The notes: generated by a model not told the origin, from the sequence alone. Positions 12,596 to 26,510 are shown, counted from the stretch's first letter. The stretch is 64,000 nt of DNA from Burhinus oedicnemus (GCA_008921705.1 VFFE01007669.1:4409246-4473245); one strand, 5' to 3'. Numbers and translations are program-made.

Positions 12596-15380
12596 TTCAG
12601 CATGACTTCCTATGCTGGTAAAGCAGACTCGTGAATGTATACAAATGACAATTAGGAAAAGATAATCTTGTTAGAATTGAGCTTTGGCTTCATTGCTTCA
12701 TTGGCTTTGACTTGCTTTATCAATAGTGTGTACTTTTTGTCCATCTCCACTGGTATTGCATTACATTTATGTACAGGGATACATGAGAACGGTACCTACT
12801 GGTTTAGACCTTGCTTAGTTCTTAAGCAAGTACAAGACAGCTATAAAGTAAAGAAACTAACCAGCCTTTTTTCCTACACTAATTCTGAAGTATCTATTCA
12901 ATAAAAATTAACTCATATAAAAAATATTGGGTTTTTTTCCAGCAAAACCAAGGCCAGGTGCTTGTGCCATATCTACAAATCCACTGAATCTGAAGAGGAC
13001 AACCAAAATGTAGGGCAGATGGGGAGACAGCAGGAACCCTCGTGACACTAGGGAAAAGTTTCTTGTATCGGAAACTGCTGTTTCTATTTTGTCTTTTGCT
13101 TACGACTCGGCTAACCTGCAGATTCTGCTGTTTAGTAATGCCTGAAAATGTGTAATAAACCATCCTGAAATTTGTATTAAATGCCAGCAGAAATTACTTA
13201 ACATAAATTTTGCTACTTCATTTTGATTTGTGGTGTGATCTTTATTCAGTGCTCCAGTGTGCTCTTTGATCTCTTGACATACGCCTCATTTCCCCTTTTT
13301 CCTGTGCATAGAAGACAATTAAGCAGTTTCCACAGGAGCTATATACACAAATATTTGCAGTAAAGTTTGCTGGCTGAGTTATTTCTAGGATTGAAGCAAG
13401 AGAGTTTTACTTCCTTCTGTACAGAACAGATTGCTTTTTCTTTTTGCATGAATGCAATGAATTGTATAGATGCTAAATTAATATAGTGGTATTTTTAATT
13501 ATTTTAAGCCAAATATACTTTAGGGTATGCTGTTTGTAATGGCAGTGATAATAGTAGACAGTTCATACATAAATCATTTCTTCTTCATAAAGCATCTTCA
13601 TAATGGGTGGTTGAACAACCTTGGAAATAAACCATATATACATATAAAAATATTAAACAGTGCTATTGTTAATAATACAGGTCACTTTGCCTTTCAGTAT
13701 CTGTAAACTTCTGTCCATGTTTGGAACAAAGATTGGACATGAGGGGTTTTTTTACACCAGTTATGTGCCAGTTGCTCTCCTCTTGAGAATCAGCTAGAAA
13801 TTGGACAAGTCTAAGTCTGCTAAATGCAATTACAGTTAGTATATAGTCAGTAAGAACTACATGGGTTGCCATGGGCATCTTAGCAAGTTCTTCGTCATAC
13901 TTGCTGGTCCAGGCATATAGGTCATTTGAACTGAGAAGGGAACGTCTCTGTCCAGTGACAATCCTCCATCCTTTGCTAGTACCAAGCAACTAGAAGAACT
14001 TGCCTAATTTAAAAGCAAGAGCATACAGGCAGGAGGAGTGGAAGATGAAGATGCAGCTCAAAGGCAGACAAGAGGAGGAGTGAGTGATTCCTCTGGGAGA
14101 TGGAGTAAGCAGGAAGCTTGGATGGACTGACAAAGCAAGAAGAATGAGATGCAGGACTGAACAGGGAACTGAGGAACAGAACACCACGGGCACCATATAG
14201 GGAGAAGATGTATAACAGGAGATGATATGGCAGGGTGAGGACACTGAGCCTAGAAATGAATGAAAGGAAAGGGAGGAGGGAAGAGGAAAAAGGGGACTGA
14301 TCTGTCACAGAAATGGAGTGAAACCTGGGTAAACAAAGAAATTGGGGTAAGGATTGGAGGCAGAAAGACCTATTTCCAAAGTCTTTTTCTCTCAAGTGGT
14401 ACTGTATTTTCACATCTTAGTGGAATATTATAGGCTTTGTCTTTCATCCATATATGCACAATGTATTTCAATTTATTACGAAGATGGAATGTTTCATTTG
14501 TTGTAGTTTATATGTGCTATGCACATGTTTGCAACAGTGCAGGCAGGTTTATGATACACCTGCTTTTGCTTTTTCCTTAGGGAACAATGTTTTTACCTTC
14601 TTTCAAGTAGAACTCTATAGTGACAGAAGCTACACTGCTAACCTCCTGGGGAGCAAATACAAAAGAATAACAGAAGTGTCTGCATCCTGATAGTGTTCAA
14701 TCAAGGTAGGAAAATTAAATTTACTCCATATGTTCCAGTGTTGTCCCATTTAAATCAAGACCATATCTGCAGATTATCACCTTGAACTGCCTCCCAATTT
14801 CAGTTTCTGTTATACTTGCATCTGTTCAACAGAACTTAAATGAATTTGTATAAACTAGAAATACAACTTAAAAGGAAAATAGCAGAATAATCTTTAGGCT
14901 TTATCTGGGATTACAACAATTTAGAGAAGGGATACGTTTATTATTTTAAAACACTCTCATGGTTGCAGAGGAGCACTCATCCAAGAGGCTGAAATTTTAG
15001 ATTATTTGTGGTATAATGTACATCATCAAGAATATTAAACCTAATATCCATGTTACAAAGCTTCGTGTGCTTAATGTTAGCCAAAGGTATCTTGTCCATT
15101 GTTACTGTGAAAAAGGCGTTAGCAACAAGATTAGTCCTATTTTCAGAGGATGTTTTATTGATCAGTTTACTAGAATTTTGAAGAGAACATGAAAGATTAA
15201 GAAAGCAAGTGAATTAGTTTAATGATGGCTAAAACCCACTGACAACATATACAATTTAATAAATGCTCAAAGAATAATCTGAGTGTTCCTGTGTATTGAT
15301 ACTAAATGAACTTTTAAGTTCATTAAAAACACAGACTTGGTGTATGCTGCTAGTTATAAAAACAACAAAAATCTTAAAAT

Positions 15381-15450
15381 TTATAAATATGATCTAAAAA
15401 TGGAATGCTATATAGTTATAAATGTGATGTAAAAATAGAATGCTCTATAG
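15381..15450. repeat. Tandem duplication of a 35-bp unit
   Basis: Copy 1 is 15,381-15,415 and copy 2 is 15,416-15,450. They have equal length and differ at four positions by eye. No gene context. Confidence 0.85.
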
Positions 15451-18400
15451 CTGCTGCATAAATCCAGTGTATAGTCTTCTCTGTAGTGTGTCCTATTCAG
15501 CTAGAAAAAAGATGTAGTAGAAATAGATGGTGAAAATTCCTAGAGACATGAAAAAACTTCATATGAAGGCAGGTTAGGGAAATGAATGATAGACAATGTG
15601 AGGATGGCATATAACGTTATGTTTTAATATTTAGAAGGTCTAGTTTATCCCTTTACATGATATAAAAAGCATGGTAAATTAGTCAAGTTGGCAGACAACA
15701 AATCTACATTGATAAGTATATACGGTGTGCCCTATAAAAACACAAGGAATCACAATGTTCACAAGGCTAAAAGATCGGTGAGTTACCAAAAATGGGTTAT
15801 ATTAGACTTTTCCATTTTTATTTTCATATGTGTGAAAGGGAAAATCTACATATTTACTCTTTAAGATTTTTAAATGCCTCCAATAAAAAAACCCCAATGA
15901 TCCTACAACCTCTCATTACCTTTTGTGAGATCCTAACATTGCTCAGCAGTAGAGCTGCAGAATGAACCTGAATACAAAATGTGTCTAGTAGGCACACTTT
16001 ACTGAATTAAAAAAGATAGACTGGGAAAAAAGTAGAAAAACAGAGAACACGCTAATTGGCATGACAACATGTAGTCCTGTAGCAATCATACAGCAGTTAG
16101 TATTTTATATAGAATGACAAATTCAGTACAGTGCCTGAGAGAGAGGGAGACATCAGTCTTACCACACTTTCCTGTCACTTACGACAATATCACTTTAAAC
16201 TGGCATTTGGGCAAGCCAAAAGCCAAAGAATAAAAGTAATCGGTTTGCTAAAAGAGCATACAATTGATTAATTATCCTCGGGTCAGACTGGCTGTACTGG
16301 AGGGTTTCATTGCAGAGCCAACATTCGTTTTTTCTTTCTTTAGTGTCAGGCACACTCTAGCCTCCATTTCCTCCCAAATAACAACTGTTCTTTAAATGGA
16401 GGAGCTGCATCTTTGAACTTGAATAAAAGGGTTGTTGTGCAGCGTAGGATTTAGCAGATGGGTTTAGAGAATCCGAACCTACCACTAGTCTTTTATTCTA
16501 CACTAGGAAAAGCTTTGCCATTTTTAATGGCTCTGTTTGCTACATACCCTATTAAGCACAGTAGTCAGATGTCATTCTGAGGAATCGGGCAGCTTAGTTT
16601 CCAATGACATTGATTACACTCAACAGTGAGAGGATGAGAAAGAGTGGTGGGTGGAGAAGCGAAAAGACAGCGTGAGGCATTTCAAGCAGGAGGTTTGCAC
16701 TCCAGCACTTGTATGTGGGTGACAATCCCTTTGAGAAACAGTTTTTACTCTGAAGTGCAGCAGAGTCGAATCTTCTGCGCTCACTTCAGATTTAATCTCC
16801 GTCCCTGTAAACTACCAGTGCAGCCTGTAGTTAAATGTGCATTTACTTAAAACGAAGAGAAAATAACAGTAGCTGCATCTTTAGAATGGAGCTGTGATTT
16901 CACAGAGACAGACCCTGGCATGTTAATCCCTGGCGTAAATGGGTGTAGTTCTCAATGACAACACTAAGCCTGTTTAGACAGGGGTTGAGCTAAACCCAAA
17001 GATGAAACACAATGCTGTTCAAAATCAATCATTTAATCCTTTTAAATTTTTTGTGATCTAACAACTAAGGATGTTTGTGTTAATAAAAGATGGTGTGACA
17101 AAGCTGTGATTGTCACTGAGCATGACTTGCTTTGAGATAAAAATTATGACAAACATGCTCATAATCTTGTTTTAGATAAACATTTCATCTTGTTATTCAA
17201 GAGCAAATATTAGTGAGTTGAATAAATACTCAATGATAGTTACTAAACTGCGAAATAAGGTCTATTTTTTAAACTGGAAACAGTCTGAGCTAGCTTATGC
17301 AAAGAGAGAAGAACAGAATCACGCTGGCAATAGGTCTATGTTTTATTTCACTGAAGTTTACAAGGAATCAATATAATCAACAAGAACGTTGGTTTCAGTT
17401 TCTTTTTATTTTGCATGTGCTTATTTTAATAACAAATGAAAGCAGATAAAAAAGGAAACTGCATGGCACAGTCTGCAAAGCATGTAAGTATTATTATATC
17501 ACTTAAGATATTTAACAAACTACTAAATCACACTTTTCTTCTTGCATCAATTGGTTTGAGGCAGACTATCAGAAACAGTAAATATTTATTTTACTTTGAA
17601 ACAATTAATGTTAATAAAAGGCCTCAGTGCTAATCTGAAACAAAAAAATCTTTGAATCTTTGACCCAGATTTGCAATGTCATGTATGTCAATGTAAGTCC
17701 AGAAGATTCTTAAAGTCTATGGAGTCTCTTCAAGATATAGACTAGTTGCTTGCAATTAGAATGCAGATTAACTGGTGCCTAATATTCCTTGTAAAAATAA
17801 AAATGCAAATATAGAAGTACAAAAATACTCTGTCAGTAAGAATATCTATATTAATCGTTAAAAATTGAATTAAAAATCAATTGCACAGAGAAAATAGCTT
17901 TGTTCATTACCTTACTTTGTTTAAGGGCTGAAATTTGGTTTACGTTTAAGATGCTCACATATCTGTGTTTATATTTTAGTGTAGGATATTCAGAATTTTT
18001 TATCCTACAACATTCTCTAACAGGTAGTACATATTATTAAACTTGACAACAAAACAGATAAGGATGGTTGATTAAGATAAGTGAATTTACAATAAAATGC
18101 TTAAGATTTCACTTCTGCTATGTTTCTCTCTCAAATACTTGAGAAAATACCTGTGAGAAAGTATGCCTATTCTTAAACTTAACCGTCCTTTGAAGTCCAA
18201 AGTAACAAAATTTGTGAAGATAAGATTGAAAAAAACAATAAGGGAAAAAATGTTTTTTTAACGCATTGTCAGGAAGTGAAAATGCATATTTATGTTTCCC
18301 TGTCTTTTTAGATTTCATAGAAATTGTGTTATTCCATTACCAAAAGACTTTGCATATTGATATGTGTTTTTAAGGAAATACCAGTAAAGCAGTATAATTT

Positions 18401-18734
18401 AAACTTCCATTACACTATGGGCTTCCATTTTTTTCACAATTGTTTAGTCTCCTTTTCCTAAATCAGTCCATCAGATTAAAAAAGAAAACAAACATAATAA
18501 CACTCTGAAAGCCACAAACTGTTGATGATAATGCAGGCAAATACTAATTGAGCGTTGTTTCCAGTGGGACACTTCTATCTGCTATGTTACCGCATTTTTT
18601 TTATTAGAGGTATACTATACGTGTCTTTGTGATACTTCATATTACATACTTCATATCATTTTCACGTCCTTGTTTCCAGCTACCCTACTTTCTGATTTAC
18701 GTTACTAAAGCTTTTGGAGATTCCCAAGTGGAAT

Positions 18735-18778
18735 GTAAGTATTACTTACATATTACTTACATTATCTAAGTATTACTA
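18735..18778. repeat. Short imperfect TTACTTACAT repeat
   Basis: Three to four imperfect copies of ATTACTTACAT/AAGTATTACT in tandem and inverted order. Simple-sequence origin is likely. Confidence 0.5.
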
Positions 18779-19053
18779 TTTGTATTCATAAAGTGAATAA
18801 ATACAAAGTTTAGCATAAATCTCCACGTGTAACTACATGAACAGTGACAGCTTCAGGCCTCTTGGTTTTCATCCCCAGCTTACTTAGGCAAGATCAGCAA
18901 TGAACGTGCAAACTTTCCCCAGGGGAGCCTAGAGCGACCTTTTTTATCTCTCTTGAGAGTGCTGCCAAGTATTTCAGTGCTCCCTGATTTATTTTTTTAA
19001 AAAAAAACACAACAAAACAGTTATTGCCAAAGAGAAGCCTAAAGGGCTTGGAT

Positions 19054-19093
19054 TATATACATACATACATATATGTGTGTGTGTGCGTGCATA
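19054..19093. repeat. (TACA)n(TG)n microsatellite
   Basis: ATACATACATAC followed by ATATGTGTGTGTGTGCGTGC. Intergenic. Confidence 0.8.
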
Positions 19094-22000
19094 AAAATAA
19101 AAGGAGAGCATAGAGAACACCAGCAGGCTGGGAGGTAGAGAAATGCAAATTGGCCGGCATCCAGTTAAAGAAAAGTCCAGGCATGAGAAAGAAGAAATTC
19201 TTTAAAGAGGCATTTAACATAAGGTAAAAGAGAAAGGGTGTATGCTTAGAAGTTCTTCCTAAAACCAATGGTAGTATGGGATGAGAAGTAAAAGCAAAGT
19301 TATTAATGGTCTTTCAGTTTTTGGTCTGGAAAAGTATATAAGCCATAACTTTCACGTTGGGACTTTCTAAGCACTTCTATACAAGGGGCCTGCTGGGGAT
19401 CCACATTCTTCTACAGTCAGTATGGGTGCTGAGTCATCAGGAAAGTTGGCCATTTGGTTTTAGGTTTCTAAATATAGAGGTGAACATTTAAAGCTCTAAT
19501 CTGGGAACAGTGGACACTCATATGCAGCTTTGGTGACCTGGATGATTTCATCCTTAACAGTGCTCATATCAGAACCAAAGCTGTGCCTGTATTACATGTA
19601 CTCCTGAAAATCATAGTTCTGATGACAAAAAACCCCAATTAATTAGAAGTTAAAAATGGCGAAAAGAAATATAGAAGAGTGGCACGTTTCAGTCTCTGCT
19701 AAGCATCAAAACTCTCAGGATAGCTCATGTGCTCTCTATGCAGAGGAGGTGGAACACATAGACTTTGGGGGAAGGAACAGAGGAGCAACCTACCTTAAGG
19801 GAGGAAGCTTAGGTTAAGCCTTAAAAGGGGAGAATTTTAACTGTTCGATTGGGTTTTAGCTATTGTGTTCAGGGGGTAAGGAGTACTCCCTGAACACTCT
19901 TTGGTCTGTTTGTTTGGGAACTGCTCAAATAAGACCTTACTTGAAGTTCAAAATGCTGTGAGAGAATATCGGAATTACAAAAAGGCATTTTCACTTTCAC
20001 TGTAGATAAATTTGTATGATCCAGTACTGTGCAGTAGGAGCTCCTTCTTGAAAAACCCAAGGTTTTACACTGGTGATTCAGTGGTTTATTTGACAACATT
20101 CTGTGCCTTCTGCATAGATCCTAGCTGAAGAGATGCTTGCTGAGTGCTTCCCCACCTGAAAATGCGGGGCAGGGAGGGAGAAATTCTGTCTGGTCAACAA
20201 TTTCATCAGTTTGGCTAAACGCGTACCTTGCTGCCAGTGGCGATGCACCTCTCTGCCAGGGCAGGCCTCAGCCATTGTGCCTGCTGGGTGCCACCTGGTT
20301 CCCTCTGCACGGATCTGCTGCTGCAGAGCACATGCAGCATAGGTGCCATCTCCCCACCCAGCTACCAAGGTCTTCCAGGAAAGTGAGTCCTTGAACAAGC
20401 TGTGAGGTCTGATGGGTACTGTTTTGGCAGGCCAGGTATGGCCCAGGGGCGCGCCAGTGCCTGGCTCCGCTTTAAGTGAAGCAAATACTTCATTATTTAG
20501 ATCGATTACAGTCCAGGTAGGTAAAACTCTTGGTGATTTTTGAATGAAGGGAAGGAGATCTAGCAAGTGGATAGCAGCAGAGGAAAGACTGTTTTGAGGG
20601 AAAATATTTTTTTTCTGTAAACTGTGTATGAAACTTTCACCCTGAGTACCGATAGTGTGTTTCAAGAGCTGGGTTTTGTAGGTGAAATAGCTGGTAACAG
20701 AACTTCTTAAAAGGGTGCAAAAAACCTGTAGCTATGTAAAGCGACAAAGTACTAGCCATTGCATCCAACATGCACTGCTTTTGTACAGTGGCAGTTCACG
20801 TGCAGCTGATTGGTTAGTCAAAAAAAAAAAGTCATTACTGTAAGATGTGAGCTTCAAAATGAGACTCTGCCCTCATTTTCTATGAGAACTTAAAACATGC
20901 AAAGTTTGAGGTTTTAAAAGTTAGTCAGCCATGTGTGAGTTACAAAACCACAACGAGTTAGCAACTTAGCTTAAAATTTGAAATGAGTATTTTTTTATTT
21001 GCTTCTAGCTCAAAATCAGTTTTACCAGTTTCCTTCCAACTGGTGTAAAACTAAGACAGACAATTTTACAACAAAAGGGGATTTCTTGACAATAGTACAG
21101 ACAGATGATGAGAAGAATCTGTTTCTGATTACACTAGGGTGGAGGACTGCACTGACACTTGTCTGAAGAGGTACTGTTACTAGCCTGCCCCTAGCTGTAG
21201 ACTCCTTGTCTGTGGCTCTGCATCACCTGCTAAATTCTTGGAGTTTCTCAGCCGCATGGAGATGGAGTCAAGATCTCTGGGCTCCAGAAGACAAATGCCT
21301 AATATGTGACCTACAAGTATATTTCTGCTGCCTGTGATAGATACAAAGAAAGCAAGAAAATCCTGTTTTATTCCACCAGGAGGAAAATCAGTAAATGTAT
21401 TATCCAGCCTTTTAAGTGGGACTTCCTAATGTGTTCTTTGGAGAGGACTGAATCCTGCTTTCAATTTTGCATGGTATGCTGAGGGTATTGATTTGCAACT
21501 TTATTACCAGTCTTTATTATAATTCTCTTTATTTTGGGTGCTGTCTTTGCACAGGATCAAAATCAGAATGTGTCTGTTTTTCTTAATTGAACTTCTTACT
21601 GTTATATGTCTATTTTATACCCACAGCATTCAAAACGCTAGCTATATCATGTGTGATACCATTCGATATCTAATGGATGAGACCTTGGTACAATTAAAAA
21701 ATACAGAATGCAGCTGAGATGAGACAGAGACAAGAAATCCAACGTAGTGATTATCTAAAATAGAAGCATGATTCCAGCTTAAAAATCTAACACTGTGTGA
21801 CCAGTTGCTATGTTTCATTTGAATCTTGTATGAAAAGGAACACGGAAAATGCAAAATATTTCCTGTATCCGCAAAACTGCTAGTGCTTCTTTTCTCTGGT
21901 GGAAGTGACCTCCTTGTGCCTTTAACAGTGAGATATACCCAGTTAGGTAGCTGTAATTCCCAGAAGCATCATTTGGGTTTTGTTTTCTTGTGGAATTCAG

Positions 22001-22339
22001 TGCCATTTTTATTCAGGCTTTTTCTTTATCTGAAGGCCCTGAAGTTTCAGTCATCCCTGTTAACTCTGAAGATGCTGCTATATGAGTTGTGGTGAAATAA
22101 AATTTCCATACAAAATGCAAATTTTGTATATAAAATATACTTGCGGATTTCTCTAATGAATGTGCCAATGCAACGAAGGGCCCACAACAGCTTTCTAGTC
22201 AGTGGCTCCTATTATGCAGCATTTAATTTATGCACAATTATACTCACCTTTGTAGACAGCATCTCTAATATGACATTTTTAATATAATATACCAGTTTTC
22301 TTTCCCACGATTCCTAAGACCCTAGCTCAAAATTGATAT

Positions 22340-22400
22340 AACAAATATTGTTTTGACCCACAGGAACCAAGTAAAGGTTTTGCCACCGACTTCACTCATG
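22340..22400. repeat. Possible decayed copy of an ancient amniote repeat
   Basis: Contains AGGTTTTGCCACCGACTTCA, similar to the gcaaaactcccattgacttcaatgg-type motif common in amniote interspersed repeats and also seen at 28,629-28,698. Weak similarity by eye. Confidence 0.25.
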
Positions 22401-24070
22401 ACAACATCTCATCATAAAGAAATTTCATAGTCAGCTCTGCAGCTATTGTGCATACCTGTTCAGGTAGATCTGCTGACACTTTGATCAATTTAATATCAAG
22501 TATTGTTAGGCTGCTTTTTCTAGGACCTTCTTGATATTTGTGGGTTTACCCTTCTAGATAGGAAAATGTGGAATCTTTTGGCAAAATGAGAAGGAAAGAG
22601 AAAATCCTGCAGCTTGAGTATGTCTGTGCACTGCTGCGTTGTCAGGCTCGCTTTTTAAAATTAGTTTTTCAGTTCTTCTCAGAAGTGCTTTAGCAAAAGA
22701 TTAATGTTGGTGTTCAGCAATCACAGGACAGAGGCAGTCCAGAGTCTGTATCTGCTCCTTACAGAAAAGGCCTGTAATAGAAGCAGCAGGATGACTTAAT
22801 ACAAAAAATTTTGAAAAAGGAAACTAAGCTGTTCTGTGTTCTCATTTATTAGACAGAGAGAGGGAACTGGAGAGTAACCTTTAAGGAACTCAAATCGCAC
22901 CTGAATAATTTGCATTTAGAAAGGATGTTCCTTTCGTGTTCAATTGGTTTATTGAATCCATGTTAGATTCCTGTAAATGCTGCACAGCTTTTGCATCTCC
23001 AGTACTTTGCCTAAATGAAAGACTAACCTTTGGAATCTGGCTTGGCTATATTACATTTATGTTTAGTCTAATAGAGGTGATGAAAGTCATTGAACTGAAT
23101 GGCACAAATTCCCTTGGTCCTTTAGAAGCAGCTTTAACAACAATCTCGCTTGGATGTTCAGAGCGACAGGAATTAACATCATTCCTATACATAGGAACAT
23201 GCTTCTGCTTGAAACAGGCTTCACAAATTCATGTTCAAGTAATCTTCCATGAGGGCAGTGCAGTGCCAAAGGAGGAAAAGCTGAATATACTTTTCATTCC
23301 CAGGAGAAATTAAAAAGAAGGCAAGTGCTTTGAGTGGTTAGCAAGCCTGCCTTCATTTAGATTCTACTGACCTGCCATAAAGAAACTTGAAACAAAGCTC
23401 ATGTTACTGAACAAAAATATTTTAAAAATTTGTGTCTTAAGGAGCTGTGGGGTTAGTGTGAATGTGGTCTAAGCTCTTTTTTTTTTTTTTTTCTCTCTAG
23501 TGTACAGTATACGTTGACAGTAAATTCTTCCTGCAGATAGTGGTCATGAGAAGTTTTGGCCTGGAGGTCAGACAGAAAACTGTATCAGAAGTGTAAGAGA
23601 AATCTTGCTGTGTATGTGGGACTTCTATATAATGGGCCTATTTTGGTCCCTTTCCATTTCAGCATTTCTGTGTAGATCTCTCAGATATCTTGTACAAAGT
23701 CTTTATGGACAAAGTAGTATTTAACAAGGTTTTTGAGACCTGTAATGTTTTGGGATTTGTTTGTGATTTTTGTGCAAAAGCAAAATACTACTGAAATAAG
23801 ACATGAATCTAGTTTGTGAATTACATTTCGGAAGTGCTGTATGAAAAATACCCGTAATCACTAACAGGTATTAGGGATTTAATATTCTACTTAATATACC
23901 CGGCATTAGATACATAAGATTGTAAGTAGCATTTCTGAGTTTATTCATAGCAATAACTACTTGCTTGTATTAAAGCAGGGTGACAGTTTAGTTGCGATCC
24001 TGAAAAGCAGGAGAAAGCTAATGTCTTTGTGAACTCTGCACCTACAGTCTCTCTATGGGAACTTTGCAAT

Positions 24071-26510
24071 AGAATCACAGAATCACAGGGGTTGGAAGGG
24101 ACCTCTGGAGATCATCTAGTCCAACCCCCCTGCCAGAGCAGGGGCACCTAGAGCAGGTTGCACAGGATGGCATCCAGGCGGGTTTGGAATGTCTCCAGAG
24201 TCGGAGACTCCACCACCTCTCTGGGCAGCCTGTTCCAGTGCTCTGCCACTCTCAAAGTAAAGAAGTTCCTCCTCATGTTCAGATGGAACTTCCTATGGTC
24301 AAGTTTGTGCCCTGTACCTCTTGTCCTATCCCTGGGCACCACTGCAAAAAGACTGGTCCCATCCTCCCGGCACCGTCCCTTTAAGTATTTGTAAGCATTG
24401 ATGAGATCCGCCCTCTGAGTCTGCTCTTCTCCAGACCCAAGTCCCTCAGCCTTTCCTCATCAGAAAGATGTTCCAGTCCCCTAAGCATCTTTGTAGCCCT
24501 CTGCTGTACCCTCTCCAGCAGTTCCCTGTCCTTCTTGAACTGGGGAGCCCAGAACTGGACACAGTACTCCAGGTGCGGCCCCACCAGGGCAGAGTAGAGG
24601 GGGAGGAGAACCTCCCTCGACCTGCTTGCTGCACTCTTCTTAATGCACCCCAGGATGCCATTGGCCTTCTTGGCCACAAGGGCACATTGCTGGCTCATGG
24701 CCATCCTGTTGTCCACCAGGACTCCCAGGTCCCTTTCCACAGAGCTGCTTTCCAGCAGGTCAGCCCCTAACCTGTGCTGGTGCATGGGGTTATTCCTCCC
24801 CAGGTGCAGTACCCTACACTTGCCTTTGTTGAACTTCATTAGGTTTCTCTCTGCCCAACTCTCCAGCCTGTCCAGGTCACGCTGAATGGCAGCACAGCCT
24901 TCCGGTGTGTCAGCCACCCCTCCCAGTTTTGTGTCCTCAGCAAACTTGCTGATGGTGCCCTCTATCCCTTCATGCAGGTCATTGATGAATATGTTGAACA
25001 GGACTGGACCCAGTCCTGACCCCTAGGGAACACCACTTGTCACAGACCTCCAACTAGACTCTGTGCCACTAAGCACAACCCTCTGAGCTCTATCTGCCAG
25101 CCAGTTTTCAATCCACCCCACTGTCCATTCATCCAACCCACACTTCCTAAGCTTGCCTACGAGGATGCTGTGGGAGATGGTGTCAAAAGCCTTGCTGAGG
25201 TCAAGGTAGACAACATCCACTGCCCTCCCCTCATCTATTAGTCCAGTCACGCCATCGCAGAAGGCTATCAGATTAGTCAGACATGACTTTCGCTTGGTGA
25301 ATCCATGTTGGCTACTTCTGATCACCTTCTTTTCCTCCAGATGCTTTGAGAAGACACCCAGAACGAGCTGTTCCATCATCTTGCCAGTGATGGAGGTGAG
25401 GCTGACTGGCCTGTAGTTTCCCAGGTCTTCCTTCTTGCCCTTTTTGAAGGCTGGAGTGACATTGGCTTTCCTCCAGTCCTCAGGCACCTCGCCTGTTCTG
25501 CAGGACCTTTCAAAGATGATGGAGAGTGGCCCAGCAATGACTTCTGCCAGCTCCCTCAGCACTCGCAGGTGCATCCCATCAGGACCCATGGACTTGTGGA
25601 TGTCCAGTTTACTTAACTGATCTCTAAGTTGATCCTCCGCAACCAAGGGAAAGTCCTCCTTCCTCCAGACTTTCGCTGTTACCTGTAAAGTCTGGGACTC
25701 CTGAGGGCTGGCCAGAGCAGCAAAAACTGAAGCAAAGAAGGCATTCAGTCATTCCGCCTTCTGTGCATCGTCTGTCACCATGGCCCCTGTCTCATTCAAC
25801 AGCGGGCCCCACATTTTCTCTAGTTTTCCTTTTGCCTCTGATGTACTTGAAGAAACCCTTCCTGTTGACTTTGACATCCCTTGCCAGATTTAATTCCAAG
25901 GAGGCCTTGGCTTTCCTCGTTTTGTCCCTGCATACTCTGGCAGCATTCTTGTAATCTTCCCAAGTGGTCAGTCCCTTCTTCCACTTCCTGTAAACTTCCT
26001 TCTTCCACTTGAGCTTTTTCAGAAGCTCCCTGTGTAGCCTTCCCAGCAGATATCAGGGTGATTGTAGTCCCCCATGAGAACCAAGGCCTGTGACTGTGAG
26101 GTGGCTCTCAGCTGCCTGTAGAAGGCCTCATCAACTTCTGCATCCTGATCAGGTGGCCTGTAATAAACCCCCACAGCAGTGTCCCTCATGTTAGCCCGCC
26201 CCTTAATCCTTACCCACAAGCTCTCGACTCTCTCTTCATCCGCCCCCAGGGACAGCTCAATGCATTCCAGTTGCTCTCTCGCATAAAGAGCAACTCCACC
26301 ACCTCACCTTGCTGGCCTATCTTTCCTAAAGAGGACACAGCCATCCATGACAGCGTACCAGTCATGTGAGCTATCCCACCCTGTCTCAGTAATTGCAATG
26401 AGATCATGGCCCTGTGACCACACACAGATCTCCAGTTCTTCCTGTTTGTTCCCCATGCTGCGTGCAATTGCAGTAACAGTGCAATTGCTCTTTTGAGTCA
26501 GAGTCTGGGA
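24071..26510 (-). mobile_element. Long CR1 LINE copy with endonuclease and reverse transcriptase remnants, minus strand
   Basis: The 3' terminus is at 24,071 (complement of ...GTGATTCTGTGATTCT). Reading leftward from ~26,500: an apurinic-type endonuclease part (MGNKQEELEICV, YYRPPDQD, LMGDYNHPDICWE), then an RT domain ([61 protein letters not shown]) and the C-terminal region ([31 protein letters not shown]). It is broken in three ways. The endonuclease is interrupted near 26,030, where EN sequence joins a post-EN segment out of frame (internal deletion). A stop sits at the conserved GVPQG (TAG near 25,023). The RT box reads FAED instead of FADD. Inactive, but only ~2% different from the copy at 59,569 over the ~370 nt compared by eye. 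Confidence 0.95.

Larger units (their letters stand above)
10100..24070. other. Intergenic AT-rich region between METTL8 and the first intergenic CR1
   Basis: No recognisable coding exon, RNA gene or young transposon. Contents seen: a T32 tract (12,562-12,593), a purine-rich stretch (14,030-14,300), a 35-bp tandem duplication (15,381-15,450), a mixed microsatellite (19,054-19,093) and a GC-richer patch with a 195-codon minus-strand open frame (20,078-20,665). Confidence 0.6.

Noticed and set aside
13669..14413. Minus-strand open frames of 84-134 codons in a purine-rich stretch
   Set aside because: Ser/Leu/Pro-rich translation of a GA-rich strand; low complexity and no homology recognised.
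17312..17330. ACAGAATCAC resembling a CR1 3' terminus
   Set aside because: The sequence that follows lacks the GGTTGGAAGGGACCTC block, so it is a chance 10-mer.
22936..23313. 125-codon plus-strand open frame
   Set aside because: No recognisable family, no splice or promoter context, ordinary AT-rich composition.
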